From Neofusicoccum parvum (lineage: Eukaryota > Ascomycota > Dothideomycetes > Botryosphaeriales > Botryosphaeriaceae): a stretch of DNA of 64,000 nucleotides. The position numbers were made by a program, and so were the translations under genes. The notes beneath the pieces were generated by a model that was not told the origin of the DNA, searched no databases, and saw only the letters and a list, made by a program, of their open reading frames with translations. The stretch spans positions 3,038,001 to 3,102,000 of the forward strand of contig CP087207.1 in assembly GCA_020912385.1 (NCBI GenBank), written 5' to 3'. Shown here one piece after another: positions 34,328 through 45,522 of the stretch (positions are counted from its first letter, which is position 1; every line of letters starts with the position of its first letter).

Positions 34328-36064
34328 ATGCTGCTCAACGAAGTCGTACCCGTTCTCGTGCAATACTGGCCCGTCGTGCTCGCCTCGGTGGTCGTCCTCC
34401 ATTTTCTTCGAAACAAGTTCAACAAGGGACTGAACAAGTACCCGGGTCCTCCGCTCGCGGGCTGGACGAACTGGTGGCGCTTCTACGATGCGTACAACCG
34501 GCACACGGAGCAGACACACATTCGTCTGCACCAGAAGTACGGCGACATTGTCAGATTAGGACCGAACGTCATCGCCATCGCGGATCCGAAGGCTATCAAG
34601 ACCATCTATGGCCTGAACAAGGGGATGACCAAGGTAAGCAAACCATTCCTCCGTGCTCGTTCAGGGGGCTTACGGGTGGACAGTCTGATTTCTACCCCAT
34701 TCAACAAGCTACTGCCGGAGGTCACCGTATCTGGTCCCTCTTCTCCACCAAGGATGAGGATTGGCATGCGAAATACAGGCGGTGCATCAACGGTGCTTTC
34801 GCCATGAGTGCTCTTGTTTCGTATGAGCCTCTTGTGGACTCCACCGTCAACTACTTCCTCGACCAGACGGACAAGCTCTTTGCCTCTTCTGGAGAAGTCT
34901 GCAACTTCAACCGCTGGCTGCAATTCTTCGCCTTCGACGTCATCGGAGAGCTCACCTGGAGCAAGCGTCTGGGTTACGTGGAGAAGAACGAGGACATCGA
35001 CAACATCGTCGGGTTCTTGGCCAAGTTCTTGAGCTACGCCGCCGTGGTATGCACCGCTGCCAACGCCTCTCTGTAAGCCCACCGCTGACACCTTCGCAGG
35101 TTGGCCAACAACCCTGGCTGGATCTCATCTTCGACAAGAACCCCATCAAGCTCGCCCTCCAGCGCAGCGGCATCATCGGCAAAGTGTTCCCCGTGACCAA
35201 GTTCGCGCTGGCGCGGCAATCGGAGCGCGCGGCGGAGATGGAGAAGATCCGGCAGCACGGGCTGGACGAGACGAAGAGGTCGGGCGGCACCGACCTGCTC
35301 AGCAAGTTCACGGGGGCGCTGCACGACCACCCGGAGTTCATGAACGAGCGCATGGTGCTGGCGGCGTCGGTCAGCATGATCTTCGCGGGGTCGGAGACGA
35401 CGGGCATCAGCCTGAGCGCGGCGTTCTACTACCTGCTCAAGAGCCCGCGCGTGTACCGGAAGCTGATGGACGAGCTGGACGAGGCGGTGCGCAACGGCAC
35501 CATCGTCGACCGCGAGAACGGCACCGTCACGTGGGCCGAGGCCCAGCAGCTGCCGTACCTGGACGCCGTCATCCAGGAGACGTTCCGCATGCATCCGGCC
35601 GCCGGCCTGCTCCTCGAGCGCGTCACCCCGCCGCAGGGCATCACCGTCTGCGGCGAGTTCATCCCCGGCGGCACGATCGTCGGGTGCAACGCGTGGGTGC
35701 TGCACAGGCGCAAGGAGGTGTTCGGCGAGGACGCCGAGGTGTACAGGCCGGAGAGGTGGCTGGATGCCAGCCCGGCGAAGCTGAAGGAGATGAGGGCGAC
35801 CATGTTCCAGTTCGGCGGCGGTTCCAGGACGTGTCTGGGCAAGAACATCAGCTTGCTGGAGATCTACAAGCTGGTCCCGAGCTTCTTGCGGCGATTCGAG
35901 GTATGTGTTCGCACCTCCCCCTTTGTTTTCCATTCTTGCTGACGTGCGGAAAGGTTGGGCTCGAGAAGCCAGACCAGGACTGGAAGACGCAGAACCACTG
36001 GTTCGTCCGGCAGGTGGAGTTCAATACGAAGTTCAAGCCAAGGCGGCTTCATGCCACCGTCTAG
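34328..36064 (+). CDS. cytochrome P450, pisatin demethylase-like
   Basis: Four exons: 34328-34633, 34684-35046, 35100-35900 and 35954-36064; introns of 50, 53 and 53 nt; 526 aa. An N-terminal membrane anchor (VQYWPVVLASVVVLHFL) precedes the KYPGPPLAG hinge. The I-helix AGSETTG, ETFR (ExxR), RPERW and heme loop FGGGSRTCLGKN with the axial Cys are all present, so it should be active. The N-terminal third (TNWWRF, HQKYGDIVRLGPNVIAIADP, IYGLNKGMTKSDFYP) resembles fungal P450s annotated as pisatin demethylase (CYP57-like). Known chemistry: NADPH- and CPR-dependent monooxygenation at the ER; the substrate cannot be inferred. A class III aminotransferase follows 850 bp downstream on the same strand. 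Confidence 0.93.
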
Positions 36065-36913
36065 ACGTCTCCATCGTAACGAATAATGTGTTGATGAGTC
36101 CTGTTGTTCAGCCGGCGTTCTCACGGAGTTCAGGTCGGCGATTGAGAAGCGGTATAGCACCGGGGTGGGAACCTTAGATAGGATGGCCACAAAAATTGAT
36201 GTCGATGTTCCAAGCTCTTGAGCATGACTGTCCGCGTGCGATGCATGTGTGCTCTGCTGAGTGCCCGCCGTGCTCTTGCACAAGCGAAGGTGGACAAAGG
36301 GCGGCCCACTCCGGCGCTTACTTAGTCGGAGAATGGAGCGGCCGAAAGAGGGAATCCGGGGCGTGGTGGTGCCAAGAACTTCAAACGTCGGAAGCCTCGT
36401 GGACTTGGATGGAAGCATTCGCAGGGCGCATGCGCGGGCACCTTCCTGAGGCAGCCTCGGACTGGCCTCGTATCTTCTGGAAACCCTATCGCAGTGGGCG
36501 TGGCCGCGGACACGGATTCTGCCGAGAGTCGGTCGGCTGGCTGGCCTGTCTGCCGGCGGCGCGTCACGCGTCACGCGTCTCCGACCTCAGACCTCAACAT
36601 CAGGTGTTTTCGGATGGCCATTCAGGTCGAACGGTAACTTCATCTGTTTCGTGCTCATTCGAGTCTTCAATTTAGTTCGTCCACACTGCTTTCCGTGTCC
36701 AATCGACAGCCAATGGGGGCTCGCTGAAGCAACCGCCATTCTGATGTGACGGCCTGCCGTCTAATGGAAACTCAACCCCACGATAGCTGACTCCAGCGTG
36801 CCTCATCGTGCAGTGCTGTGCAACCTCGCCATAAAACCGCCAACTCCCTCTTGCATCAACCCACCCTTCGCTCCCACCCGTCCTGTTCTCTTTCTCCACG
36901 CCTTCATCAAGCC
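36065..36913. other. intergenic between P450 and aminotransferase
   Basis: 0.85 kb with no frame of interest. The last 150 bp before 36914 are CCA/TCC-rich and look like a promoter and leader. Confidence 0.5.
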
Positions 36914-38323
36914 ATGGCTTCAGTCATTCCCACCCCCCATCCCGCATGGCGCTCCGACCCCGCCGCCGTCCTCGAGGCAGCAAAAGCCCGCTTCCTCACC
37001 CGCAACCCCAAATCCCTCCAGATCCACAAGTCGGCCCTCCTTAGCCTCCCCGGCGGCAACACGCGCACCGTCCTCCACACCGCGCCCTTCCCCGTCAGCA
37101 TGGCCCGCGGCACCGCCCACCAAGTCACCTCCGAAGACAACTACACGTCCGTCCCCTCCCCTCCCCCACACTCCGCCTCCGCTAACCCCGCTGCCTCCAG
37201 CTACACCGACTTCGTCGGCGAGTTCACCGCCGCCCTCTACGGCCACTCGCACCCGGTCCTCACCACCACCATCACGCACACGCTGTCGACGACCGGCCTC
37301 TCGCTCGGCGCCACGACCGCGCAGGAAGCGCGGTACGCGGCGCTGCTCTGCGCGCGCTTCTCGCTCGCGCGGCTGCGCTTCTGCAACTCGGGCACGGAGG
37401 CGAACCTGCACGCGCTGGCGGCGGCGCGCGCGGCCACGGGGCGGCGGCGGGTGCTCGCGTTCGCGGGCGGCTACCACGGCGGCGTGCTGGGCTTCGCGCA
37501 CGGCGCGCCCGCCCGCAACAACGTCGACCCGCCCGACTGGCTCGTCGTGCCGTACAACGACGCCGCCGCCGCCGTCGAGGCCCTGCGCCGCGACCGCCCC
37601 GCCGCCGTGCTGGTCGAGGCCATGCAGGGCGCCGCCGGCTGCGTCGTTGGCGAGCGCGCGTTCCTGCTCGCCGTGCGCGCGGCCGCGAGGGAGGTTGGTG
37701 CTGTGTTCGTGCTGGATGAGGTCATGACGTCGCGGATGGGGCCTGGGGGGTTGGCGGAGAGGCTGGGCCTGGAGCCGGATTTGGTGACCTTTGGGAAGTA
37801 TCTTGGGGGTGGGCTGGCGTTTGGCGCGTTTGGGGGGACGGAGGAGGTGATGCGCGTGTTTGATCCGAGGGGGGAGGATGCGTTGGCGCAGAGCGGGACC
37901 TTTAATAATAACACGCTGGCGATGGCGGCCGGGTATGCGGGGTTGAAGGACGTGTATACGCCTGAGGTGAGTGCCGAGTTTATGGAGGTTGGGGAGGCGT
38001 TTTTGAAGCGGTTGAGGGAGGCGACCGAGGGGACGAAGGCAACGTTTACGGGGGTGGGGACGGTAATTTCTTTGCATATTACGGATAAGGGCGTGAGGGA
38101 TATTGTGCGTGCGGATGAGGTTGAGGAGAGAGACGATTTGAAGGACATCTTTTGGTTTGAGATGATGGAGGAGGGCTTTTGGATCACGAGGCGCGGGATG
38201 ATTGCTCTAATTCTAGGGACGCCACAGAGTGAGTTGGACAGGTTCGTTGGTTGTGTGAAGGCGTTCCTGGAGAGACACAGGGAGCTGATGGTTCTTGGGG
38301 ATGGCCAGGCACGCGCTACATGA
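36914..38323 (+). CDS. class III PLP aminotransferase (glutamate-1-semialdehyde aminomutase-like)
   Basis: Exons 36914-37146 and 37201-38323, with a 54-nt intron; 451 aa. Family features: LPGGNTRTVLH, YTDFVGEFTAALYGHSHP, the PLP phosphate loop NSGTEANLHALAAAR, FAGGYHGG, the VFVLDEV aspartate and the catalytic Lys in TFGKYLGGGLAFGA, then SGTFNNNTLAMAAG. Fungal members are usually called GSA aminotransferases although fungi lack the C5 haem route, so the substrate is unknown. The intron has an unusual GTCCGT donor but a clear GCTAAC branch and CAG acceptor. It is also in frame without a stop, so an 18-residue retained form is possible. The start at 36914 (GCCATGG) is strong. Confidence 0.88.
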   Translation: MASVIPTPHPAWRSDPAAVLEAAKARFLTRNPKSLQIHKSALLSLPGGNTRTVLHTAPFPVSMARGTAHQVTSEDNYTSVPSPPPHSASANPAASSYTDFVGEFTAALYGHSHPVLTTTITHTLSTTGLSLGATTAQEARYAALLCARFSLARLRFCNSGTEANLHALAAARAATGRRRVLAFAGGYHGGVLGFAHGAPARNNVDPPDWLVVPYNDAAAAVEALRRDRPAAVLVEAMQGAAGCVVGERAFLLAVRAAAREVGAVFVLDEVMTSRMGPGGLAERLGLEPDLVTFGKYLGGGLAFGAFGGTEEVMRVFDPRGEDALAQSGTFNNNTLAMAAGYAGLKDVYTPEVSAEFMEVGEAFLKRLREATEGTKATFTGVGTVISLHITDKGVRDIVRADEVEERDDLKDIFWFEMMEEGFWITRRGMIALILGTPQSELDRFVGCVKAFLERHRELMVLGDGQARAT

Positions 38324-41300
38324 CTTTGAACTTGCTTTACGCTCGGGATTTAGCGTTATAGACAGCTTGCTCGTTACTGAAGGCGGTGCTCTATTCTTTT
38401 AATTCTCACTCTAGCAGTTCAGTGTAGTAAATACACATGCCATGATTTGTGATAGCGCGATACTTGCCTATGATACACCGACTGACTTTCTCGAAAGAGC
38501 TGTGTCATCAGCCTATTTGTTCGACAGGCATTTAGCAACCAATTGATTGATTAAACTCACCATGGAGAAACCTCCAACTCCAAGTTCATCCTATTTTAGT
38601 CGCACGCACGCCCGTAATTGAATTCCGTCTGCCACACATTTCAACAATCCATACGTTGTTCACTCTAATCCGGATTTGACGTGATAGAATTATGCACATC
38701 TTAAGGAATGAGATCTACAAGAGCTGCAAATAGCCAAATATAGCAGAAATGAATTTGAATTACCTCCTCATCTAGCATAGATAGGGCTGGCTTCAAATAG
38801 AAAGCGAGAGATTCTAGCGCCGAAACTTTTCAAGCGCTAAGATTGCAATTGCGGCACGCTCCCGAAAATGTGGTGAGCTCTGCTGATCATATGGGTGTGC
38901 TATATGAACACGCTGTTCCACATAGATTGAGGCTTTGACGAACTTCAATGATCCGACGATGAGTAAGAGACAGGCAAGCCAGCATGTTCAGGAAAAATAC
39001 AGAAGCAGAACTGGAGAAGTCAACGGAAAAATGATTCTGTTTTCCTCGTTGTAACATTGTTCTTGTACTCGCGTCATGACTGCGATGGAAAGCCACATTC
39101 AGCAAACTTGATTGAGAGATCTTGTGCTAATTTCTCACTGGCTGTTCAGAATTTATTCCCGCCTTTTTTTTTTTTTTAGCGTAAGCTGAGATATGTCTCT
39201 CAATTCAGAGCATAACACCGGTTGAATATCTGATGGAGTTTGTGAAACGCTTCGTCCGGCCTGCGTGCTTTCTGGCACGAGAGACTGTTTACACTTTACG
39301 AAGTAGCAACCAGGACGCATTTGATAATTGAAGAACAAGTAATGCGAGAACCTCTACGCGGGCATTCTAAGTATAAACATTCCACTTACCAAGCCGGCCG
39401 TGCTGTTCACATGGTCCAACGGATACTGCTACGAAGGTTTCTTTTTGCAGATATTGACGCCATATCGGGTCCAAGCACTCCACTGAGACTTTGTTGTCAT
39501 CATACACCCGGCAGCGGGCCGGTCCACGAGACAGTTGTTCAACCAGAGCACAGATGGGGGATGGACACCATGTCGCCCTGAGCCCAAAGCTGCGTGTCTA
39601 GAGGCTGATAAGCCTTTCCGCAGACGCCCTCCTGCGGTCCACGGGCATCGACATCGCTGAGCTGTTGTGTGGCAAAAGCTCCTATCCAGCTATCCGGATC
39701 CCAACTCACGGCGTGTTGACCCCGCCCGATACCGCAGATCGCCAGCCAACACAGAAGGTGTAAGTGGGCACGCTCGCACCACAGACCCAGGAGTGGTTCG
39801 ACACCAGGCAGCTCTTCGTCAGAGTAGCGGCTCCTCGCAGGCACCCGCCACTCTTCCCCGCGGACAGCTTGAGGTGCGTCTGAGACCCCACAGTCGGTAC
39901 GAAGGCCATCCATTGATTCGCTTGGGGTCCGGCGCTCAGTGGCCGGGTTTCGCCTCAGCCTCGCTACCACCACATCGTGAAGCGCAGCGGTGGAGCAAGT
40001 GTCGCAGCTGATACCGGCGCACACGCGACGAGGTGAGGGGTTGCTGCCATAAAACGGAGCACGGCCCTGGGCATGTCTTCTGGAAACAAAAAAAGAAGCG
40101 GCTGGCCCCGTTTATGCGCTCCTGATCTCCAGGCGCGGTGAGGTCGACGATTAGCGGTGAATCCGGATGGCACTGGAGGCGTAATGCTTGCCGGCGGACG
40201 AGCCCTCGTCCAGCCCCGGGCGTGGTTGAACTCGTGTGAGGCACGATCCTGCAATCGGATTTGCGCGGGTTGGGGCTGCCTCCTCGACCAAGGCGCACAA
40301 GGTTCTTTTTTAGGCACCAAACGCCCACAGACCCTCGGAGCTGGCGTTGTTATGCGGCGGCGATATAAACGGCGGCGGCAACGTTAGGGATGTCCCCGCC
40401 GCGCACCACGCCGGCGCGCTGCCATGTCACGCCCGCCGCACTGGCACGGGCGCGCCTGGCGTCAGGCAGGCGATGCAGGCGGGAGCAGGTGACGTGTTGT
40501 GGAGACCCGGACGAGGCGACATCGCGAGGTTGGCGGAGTGACGGTGAGCGCGCGAGCGCGGCTTTGCGGCAGGGAAGTCTGGCGCAGCGCCCGGCGGGAG
40601 CCCGGGGAGGTCTGAGCGGGCGCCGGCCAGCCAGTCGCGGGTCTCGACTGCGCAGCGCGGCGCGAGCGACGCGACAACGCCGATCGCCGGGCGGATCACC
40701 CAGCCGTCGTGGGCCGGCATCAACGCCCGCGGGCTTCGCGGCGGGCGGGCGGCGACAGGCGCCCTCCAGCGTCTGCAACGGCCGATAGTCGCGACCCGCG
40801 AGCTTGACGCAGCCCCTGGCACGACAGAAAAGCGAGTTGAAGAAAGAAGAAATTAAAAACGCCGCCGACACCAATAGACGGCCGTTATGCGCGCGCACGT
40901 CCCGGCGCGCGGCCTGTGGTCGGGCGTTAGAGAGACGGGGCAGGGGTGTGGATGGCCGGCCGCACGAGATGCTGCGCTCCCAATAACAAGGCCTACGCCT
41001 CACGACGCACCGCATGGCCGCCAGCCGCCATTGCCCTCCACGCTCGCCGCACGCCGCCTGCGACGCTCTGCCCGCCCGCCCTGCGCTGCTTGCCCAGACC
41101 CACGCCCGCGCCGGCCCGGCGTAACTCGAGCGCACGTTCCGGACGTCACTCATATCCGCCGCTGAGCCCGCCTCAGCTGCAATTTCGCTGCGTCCCCCCG
41201 AGCCGATGCGCCGCCCAAAGCCATCCTCGCCCGTTCCGCTGTCTCTCTAGCCTCCCCCAGCACCGCGTCGCCCCGTGGCTTCACTAGACTGCTAGGACGC

Positions 41301-41491
41301 ATAGTGTGACCGCCGACGTGGGCGCCTGAGTGGACTCTCTGCTGCCTCCTCACGCCGCCGACGAAACCGCTCAGGACCACATCCCTGTCGCCCTCCGCGC
41401 TTGTTGCACTTCCCCTCAACACCCTCCTCCACCGTCCCTTCCTCCCCGAGCCGCGAGCAGCCCACCGCAGAGCGGAGCCCCCCATCCTCGC
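38324..41491. other. 3.2-kb gene-poor region with GC switch
   Basis: From about 38,330 to 39,400 the sequence is AT-rich, with a 14-T run at 39164-39177. From about 39,500 to 41,490 it becomes very GC-rich. No domain-bearing frame was found; the longest (39539-40024, minus) is Trp/Cys-rich but unrecognised. The final kilobase is probably the promoter and leader of the CAAX gene. Confidence 0.45.
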
Positions 41492-43392
41492 ATGGCGATG
41501 GTCTCCCACACGCAGGCCGTCACCACCATCACCCCGCCCGCCAGCGCCCATGGCGATCGCAGCTCGTGGGACTTCGCTGTCCCGATAAGTCCTGAGGTGC
41601 GTTGCCATCCTGCCCTGCCCGCCTCCCAGGAGAGACAGCGCGCGGCTCTGCATGTCCTTCTGCCGCTAGCGATGCCCTGCGTCCTTGGTTCTGGGCTCCC
41701 GCCAGGGTCTCATCTGCCCATCTGTCACGCGCAAAGATCTGGCTGAACTAACGTCATCGGTCCCACTAGAACGCGACCTACGATCATTACATCTCCAACG
41801 ATCTCGCGGGAAAGACTTACTCTCCTCGCCAGCCGCTTAGTGGCCAACCCAACGGCTACCCGCGATCCTCCCAACGTCGCACCGACACCCTTGACTCACA
41901 GCGTTCTGGCAAGTCTGGTTATGCTGACGCCCACCTTGCTGCCAGCCGTGTCGACGCTATAGCGAGAAAGCCCAGTGGGCACAGCGAGGCTGACAGTCTG
42001 CTCGACATGTACAAGAACGGGGACAAGCGGAGGGCTCCGAACGGCGCCGTGGCCAACGGAGCCGAGGAGACGGAGCGCAACAACAACTACTGGATTCACC
42101 GCGATAAGCTCGCCCAGATTGAGCGCCATGAGCTGGAAGAAGCAGGGTTTCTTCCTCGGAACTCCGGAAGATCGACAAGCCGGTCGAGTAGCCAGTCGCG
42201 TGCTTCTAAGAAGAGACGAGACACTTCCTCCAGCAGGGATGGCACTCAACATTTTGCTGGGGAGGAGGCAAAGACACGCATGGTGTCTCCGATCCCCGCA
42301 GAGGACGAACCAGATGAGTACCGCATGTCCAACGTCGTCACCGACTGGCGCAGCCCTGAAGAGATCAATGCCGAGAGAGAAAACTACACGGCAAAGAAGG
42401 ATCCTCCCAGGCCTGGAACTTCGAGGATACCTCTTCCAAAGCACAGCGCAGCGCCAATTCCCTCTGAGGCCGTCGAACGAGAAGCACCACTACCTCGCAG
42501 TCGGAGCGGGAGCCAGGTGCTGGGCACCTCTCCGGGCCCTGAAGGATTCAGGTACCAGCGTAAGAGGGGCGGAAGTGTGGGTAGCCAGGTTCTTTTGGAC
42601 GATGCTTCTGATCTGGGAAGCTCGAACGACGGAGATGTCAATTCCAAGAAGAACTCGCCTAAGAGTGGCTCTCCAGGCAAGGCGAAAATGCCCAGTAACA
42701 AAGGACCGAACTCTGGAAAGAGGACGACGAGCAAGTCACGTACTGGCTCGCAAGGTCAGAACAAGTCGAGGACGAACTCGGGCACCACTGCCCGGCCACG
42801 CACCGCTTCGCGCCCAACCACTGCACGCCCCGAAGGAGAGGCACCGTGGATCGCGACTATGTACAAGCCGGATCCCAGGTTACCTCCGGATCAGCAGATG
42901 CTTCCTACCCATGCGAAGCGCATAGCCCAGGAACAGTGGGAGAAGGAGGGAAAAGTTGGAAATGTCTACGACAAAGATTTCAAGTTGCTCAACGACCACG
43001 ACTATTCCGCCAAACGCCGTTCTACCGGCTCTATGTCGCCAGTCTACCAGGATCCTGTGCCGGAGCAACCCCAGCAGGAAGCACAGCCGGTGCAGCAAGT
43101 GCAGAGTCGGCCCGTGGACGAGGAAGTGCAGAGGGAGGAACAGCCGCGCAACAACTGGCCTTTGGACAGTTCAGAGAAGGTCGAGCAGAATGGCAGACCT
43201 CAGACCGCAAAGACGGAGCACGCAGGCTACAAGACCACGCCCACCCTTCACACCTCGCCTACCATACCCAACATAACTACGACTGTCACGGCTCCCCACA
43301 GCCCCAAGCCAGAAACCATCAGGGTCCCCGACCCCGGCGAGAAGGAAGACGAGAAGCCCAAGAAGAGTGCTTGCTGCTGTGTAGTCATGTAA
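41492..43392 (+). CDS. uncharacterised fungal protein with C-terminal CAAX prenylation box
   Basis: Exons 41492-41596 and 41770-43392, with a 173-nt intron; 575 aa. The protein is almost entirely Ser/Pro/Arg/Lys-rich and probably disordered. It ends KKSACCCVVM: a CaaX box (CVVM, Met favouring farnesylation) preceded by two more cysteines that could be palmitoylated and by lysines. This predicts anchoring at the plasma membrane or an endomembrane. One better-ordered block, WIATMYKPDPRLPPDQQMLP to EQWEKEGKVGNVYDKDF, looks conserved. Another is NNNYWIHRDKLAQIERHELE. I do not recognise a named family or function. Two start codons (41492, 41498) are in frame. Confidence 0.85.
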
Positions 43393-44337
43393 AAAACCGA
43401 AGTGCCGAAGACTCCAAGCCTCCATTTCATACACCCTTTAATCACATTCACCACTGCCTGGCCTTTCATTTATCATTTCTGTTTTCCCGGTTCATATTTT
43501 TTTCTTTTTCGTTACCGTACCATACCCTTTGACACGGGCACCAAAAGCCCCTGTACAGCGACGCTCACGTCTCTTTTGTGTGTTTCAGTCGGCGTTCTGG
43601 AGCGAAAAGGCCTCTACTACCCCGGATATTTTCTATCTGCTCCGTTTCCTTTGCTTGTTCCTGCATGATAGCGTTCAGCGGCTAGGTACCCTTTTTCCTT
43701 TCCAAGCATAGCGCTCTGACTGTTCAGAATTCCGGTCAACGCTCAAACCAGCCAGCTTTCTTTCCAGTTCTAAAATACCTTCCGGGCGGGTCTTGAGACT
43801 TCGTCAAGTGGAGCGTGGCGGGGATTACACCACAAGGCGGCAAAGATACATTGGGACGGCCATCTGCTCTTCCGTTCTTCTAATTTCGTTTTCTTTGGTA
43901 GTGCATTTGGAAAGAGGAAAGGCGTGCGTAAGGGAGGGTTCCAGGGTGATGTGTTATTGGTAGCAAGAGATTCCGATAGCTGCGATCGCAATGGCAGCGT
44001 TGAACTTGCGTGTCCCGCTTCTTTTTGCTGCATTTGTGACGTGTTCGTCTCTCTGGCAAAGCTTGGTGTATTGCCCCGAGCAGCCAGCCTCGGCAATGCC
44101 ATCGCACGCGACCCGCTATCGTCTCTTGGAGGGCACAAGAGGTGCTGAGCCGCATCCACAATCACGTGCCAACGCCAAGACCGGGCCGACTCGCTTCACG
44201 GCACAAACGCTGGATCCGCAAAATCGACGTCGGGAAACTTTTCGAGTATTCGCAACCCACCAAACCGAACGACAACCCACAGTCTCCGTCGCATCTCTTC
44301 GAGGAACACCCGACATCACCCATCAAACTTAATCACA
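43393..44337. other. intergenic: CAAX gene 3' region and eS12 promoter
   Basis: 0.94 kb with short frames only. A pyrimidine-rich stretch near 43440-43540 is probably 3' UTR. The last 150 bp form the eS12 leader. Confidence 0.5.
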
Positions 44338-45090
44338 ATGGTAAAGACGCCCCGCGCCCCGATGCAGCGTCGCAATGCGACATCTGGAGACACCCTACCT
44401 ACAGCCTTGCCCACCACACACATCCGCCTATCCTCAGCCTCACCACCAGCACACCCCGCGTCGTCCCTTCGATGACGGAAGAACCCAGAAACAGAACCAA
44501 ACGCATGTGTGGGACAAGTAAGCTAATGCTATTGGTAACAGTCGGACGGAGAAGAGCCCACTTCCCCCGTTGAGCAGCAGGAGGTCGAGGTGTCCGCGGA
44601 CGCCTCGTCCGGCCAGATGTCGGTGCTGGACGCGCTCAAGGGCGTCCTCAAGCTGGCGCTGATCCACGACGGCCTCGCCCGCGGCCTGCGCGAGGCCTCC
44701 AAGGCGCTCGACCGCCGCCAGGCGCACATGTGCGTGCTGAACGAGGCCTGCGAGGAGGAGGCTTACAAGAAGCTCGTCGTCGCCCTCTGCTCCGAGCACA
44801 AGATCCCCCTCATCAAGGTCCCCGATGGCAAGCAGCTCGGCGAGTGGGCTGGTCTCTGTACGTTTTTGTCTCCATATGTTCTCGCTGCGGCCCGCCTTGC
44901 CCAGGCCGCTGCTGCGTGAAAGCTTCTGGGGGAGTTCTCTTTACTGACGGGGTTTTGCGTTGTAGGCCAGATCGACCGTGAGGGCAACGCCCGCAAGGTC
45001 GTCAACTGCTCTTGCGTCGTCGTCAAGGACTGGGGTGAGGAGTCTCAGGAGCGCAACATCCTCCTCAACTACTTCCAGACCGAGCAGTAA
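44338..45090 (+). CDS. rps12: 40S ribosomal protein eS12
   Basis: Exons 44338-44340, 44542-44857 and 44966-45090; introns of 201 and 108 nt; 147 aa. Exon 1 is only the ATG; the next exon continues [20 protein letters not shown], the acidic eS12 N-terminus. Family sequence follows: [54 protein letters not shown], and [13 protein letters not shown] at the end. It is an eL30/L7Ae-fold protein in the small subunit beak. The start is supported by AATCACAATG context and by the exact family length; without the split start there is no in-frame ATG at the N-terminus. Confidence 0.96.
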
Positions 45091-45522
45091 ATTTGCTGCT
45101 GCACACTACCCGAGTGCAAGACGCCATGACGCGCGTTCCCGATACGACTGTCTGACTTCCATGGCTTGGGGCTACTCTCGATGGGGGAAACCGGTGATGG
45201 GATTTGGGGTTGGCGGACGGTTATAGCGGCCATGGCGGAAAAAAAGGAATCTGGATGGAATGGAGAGGAACGGTTGATGTGGATGCTAGCTCCAACATAG
45301 AAGGGGAAATCAAAAACATCAATTGAACGGAATCGGGTGCTTGCAACTGCATGTGATGCCGGCGTAGGCAATGCAACTGACGAAGCACACCTCTCTATCA
45401 GCTCTACCAAACGCGTCAGACCCATCATCGCCATACCACGACTGCATCTTTCCTTTCCAACAGGGATATCACCTACGAACAAAGCACCTCTCCCTCCCTC
45501 CCTCCACAACACCCCTACGCCG
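45091..45522. other. convergent 3' regions of eS12 and the Par32-like gene
   Basis: 0.43 kb between two stop codons on opposite strands. No gene; presumed 3' UTRs and polyadenylation region. Confidence 0.5.

Noticed and set aside
39539..40024. 161-codon minus frame rich in Trp and Cys
   Set aside because: Not recognised as any family; an opposing plus frame of similar length exists. Kept only as a remark in the gap entry.
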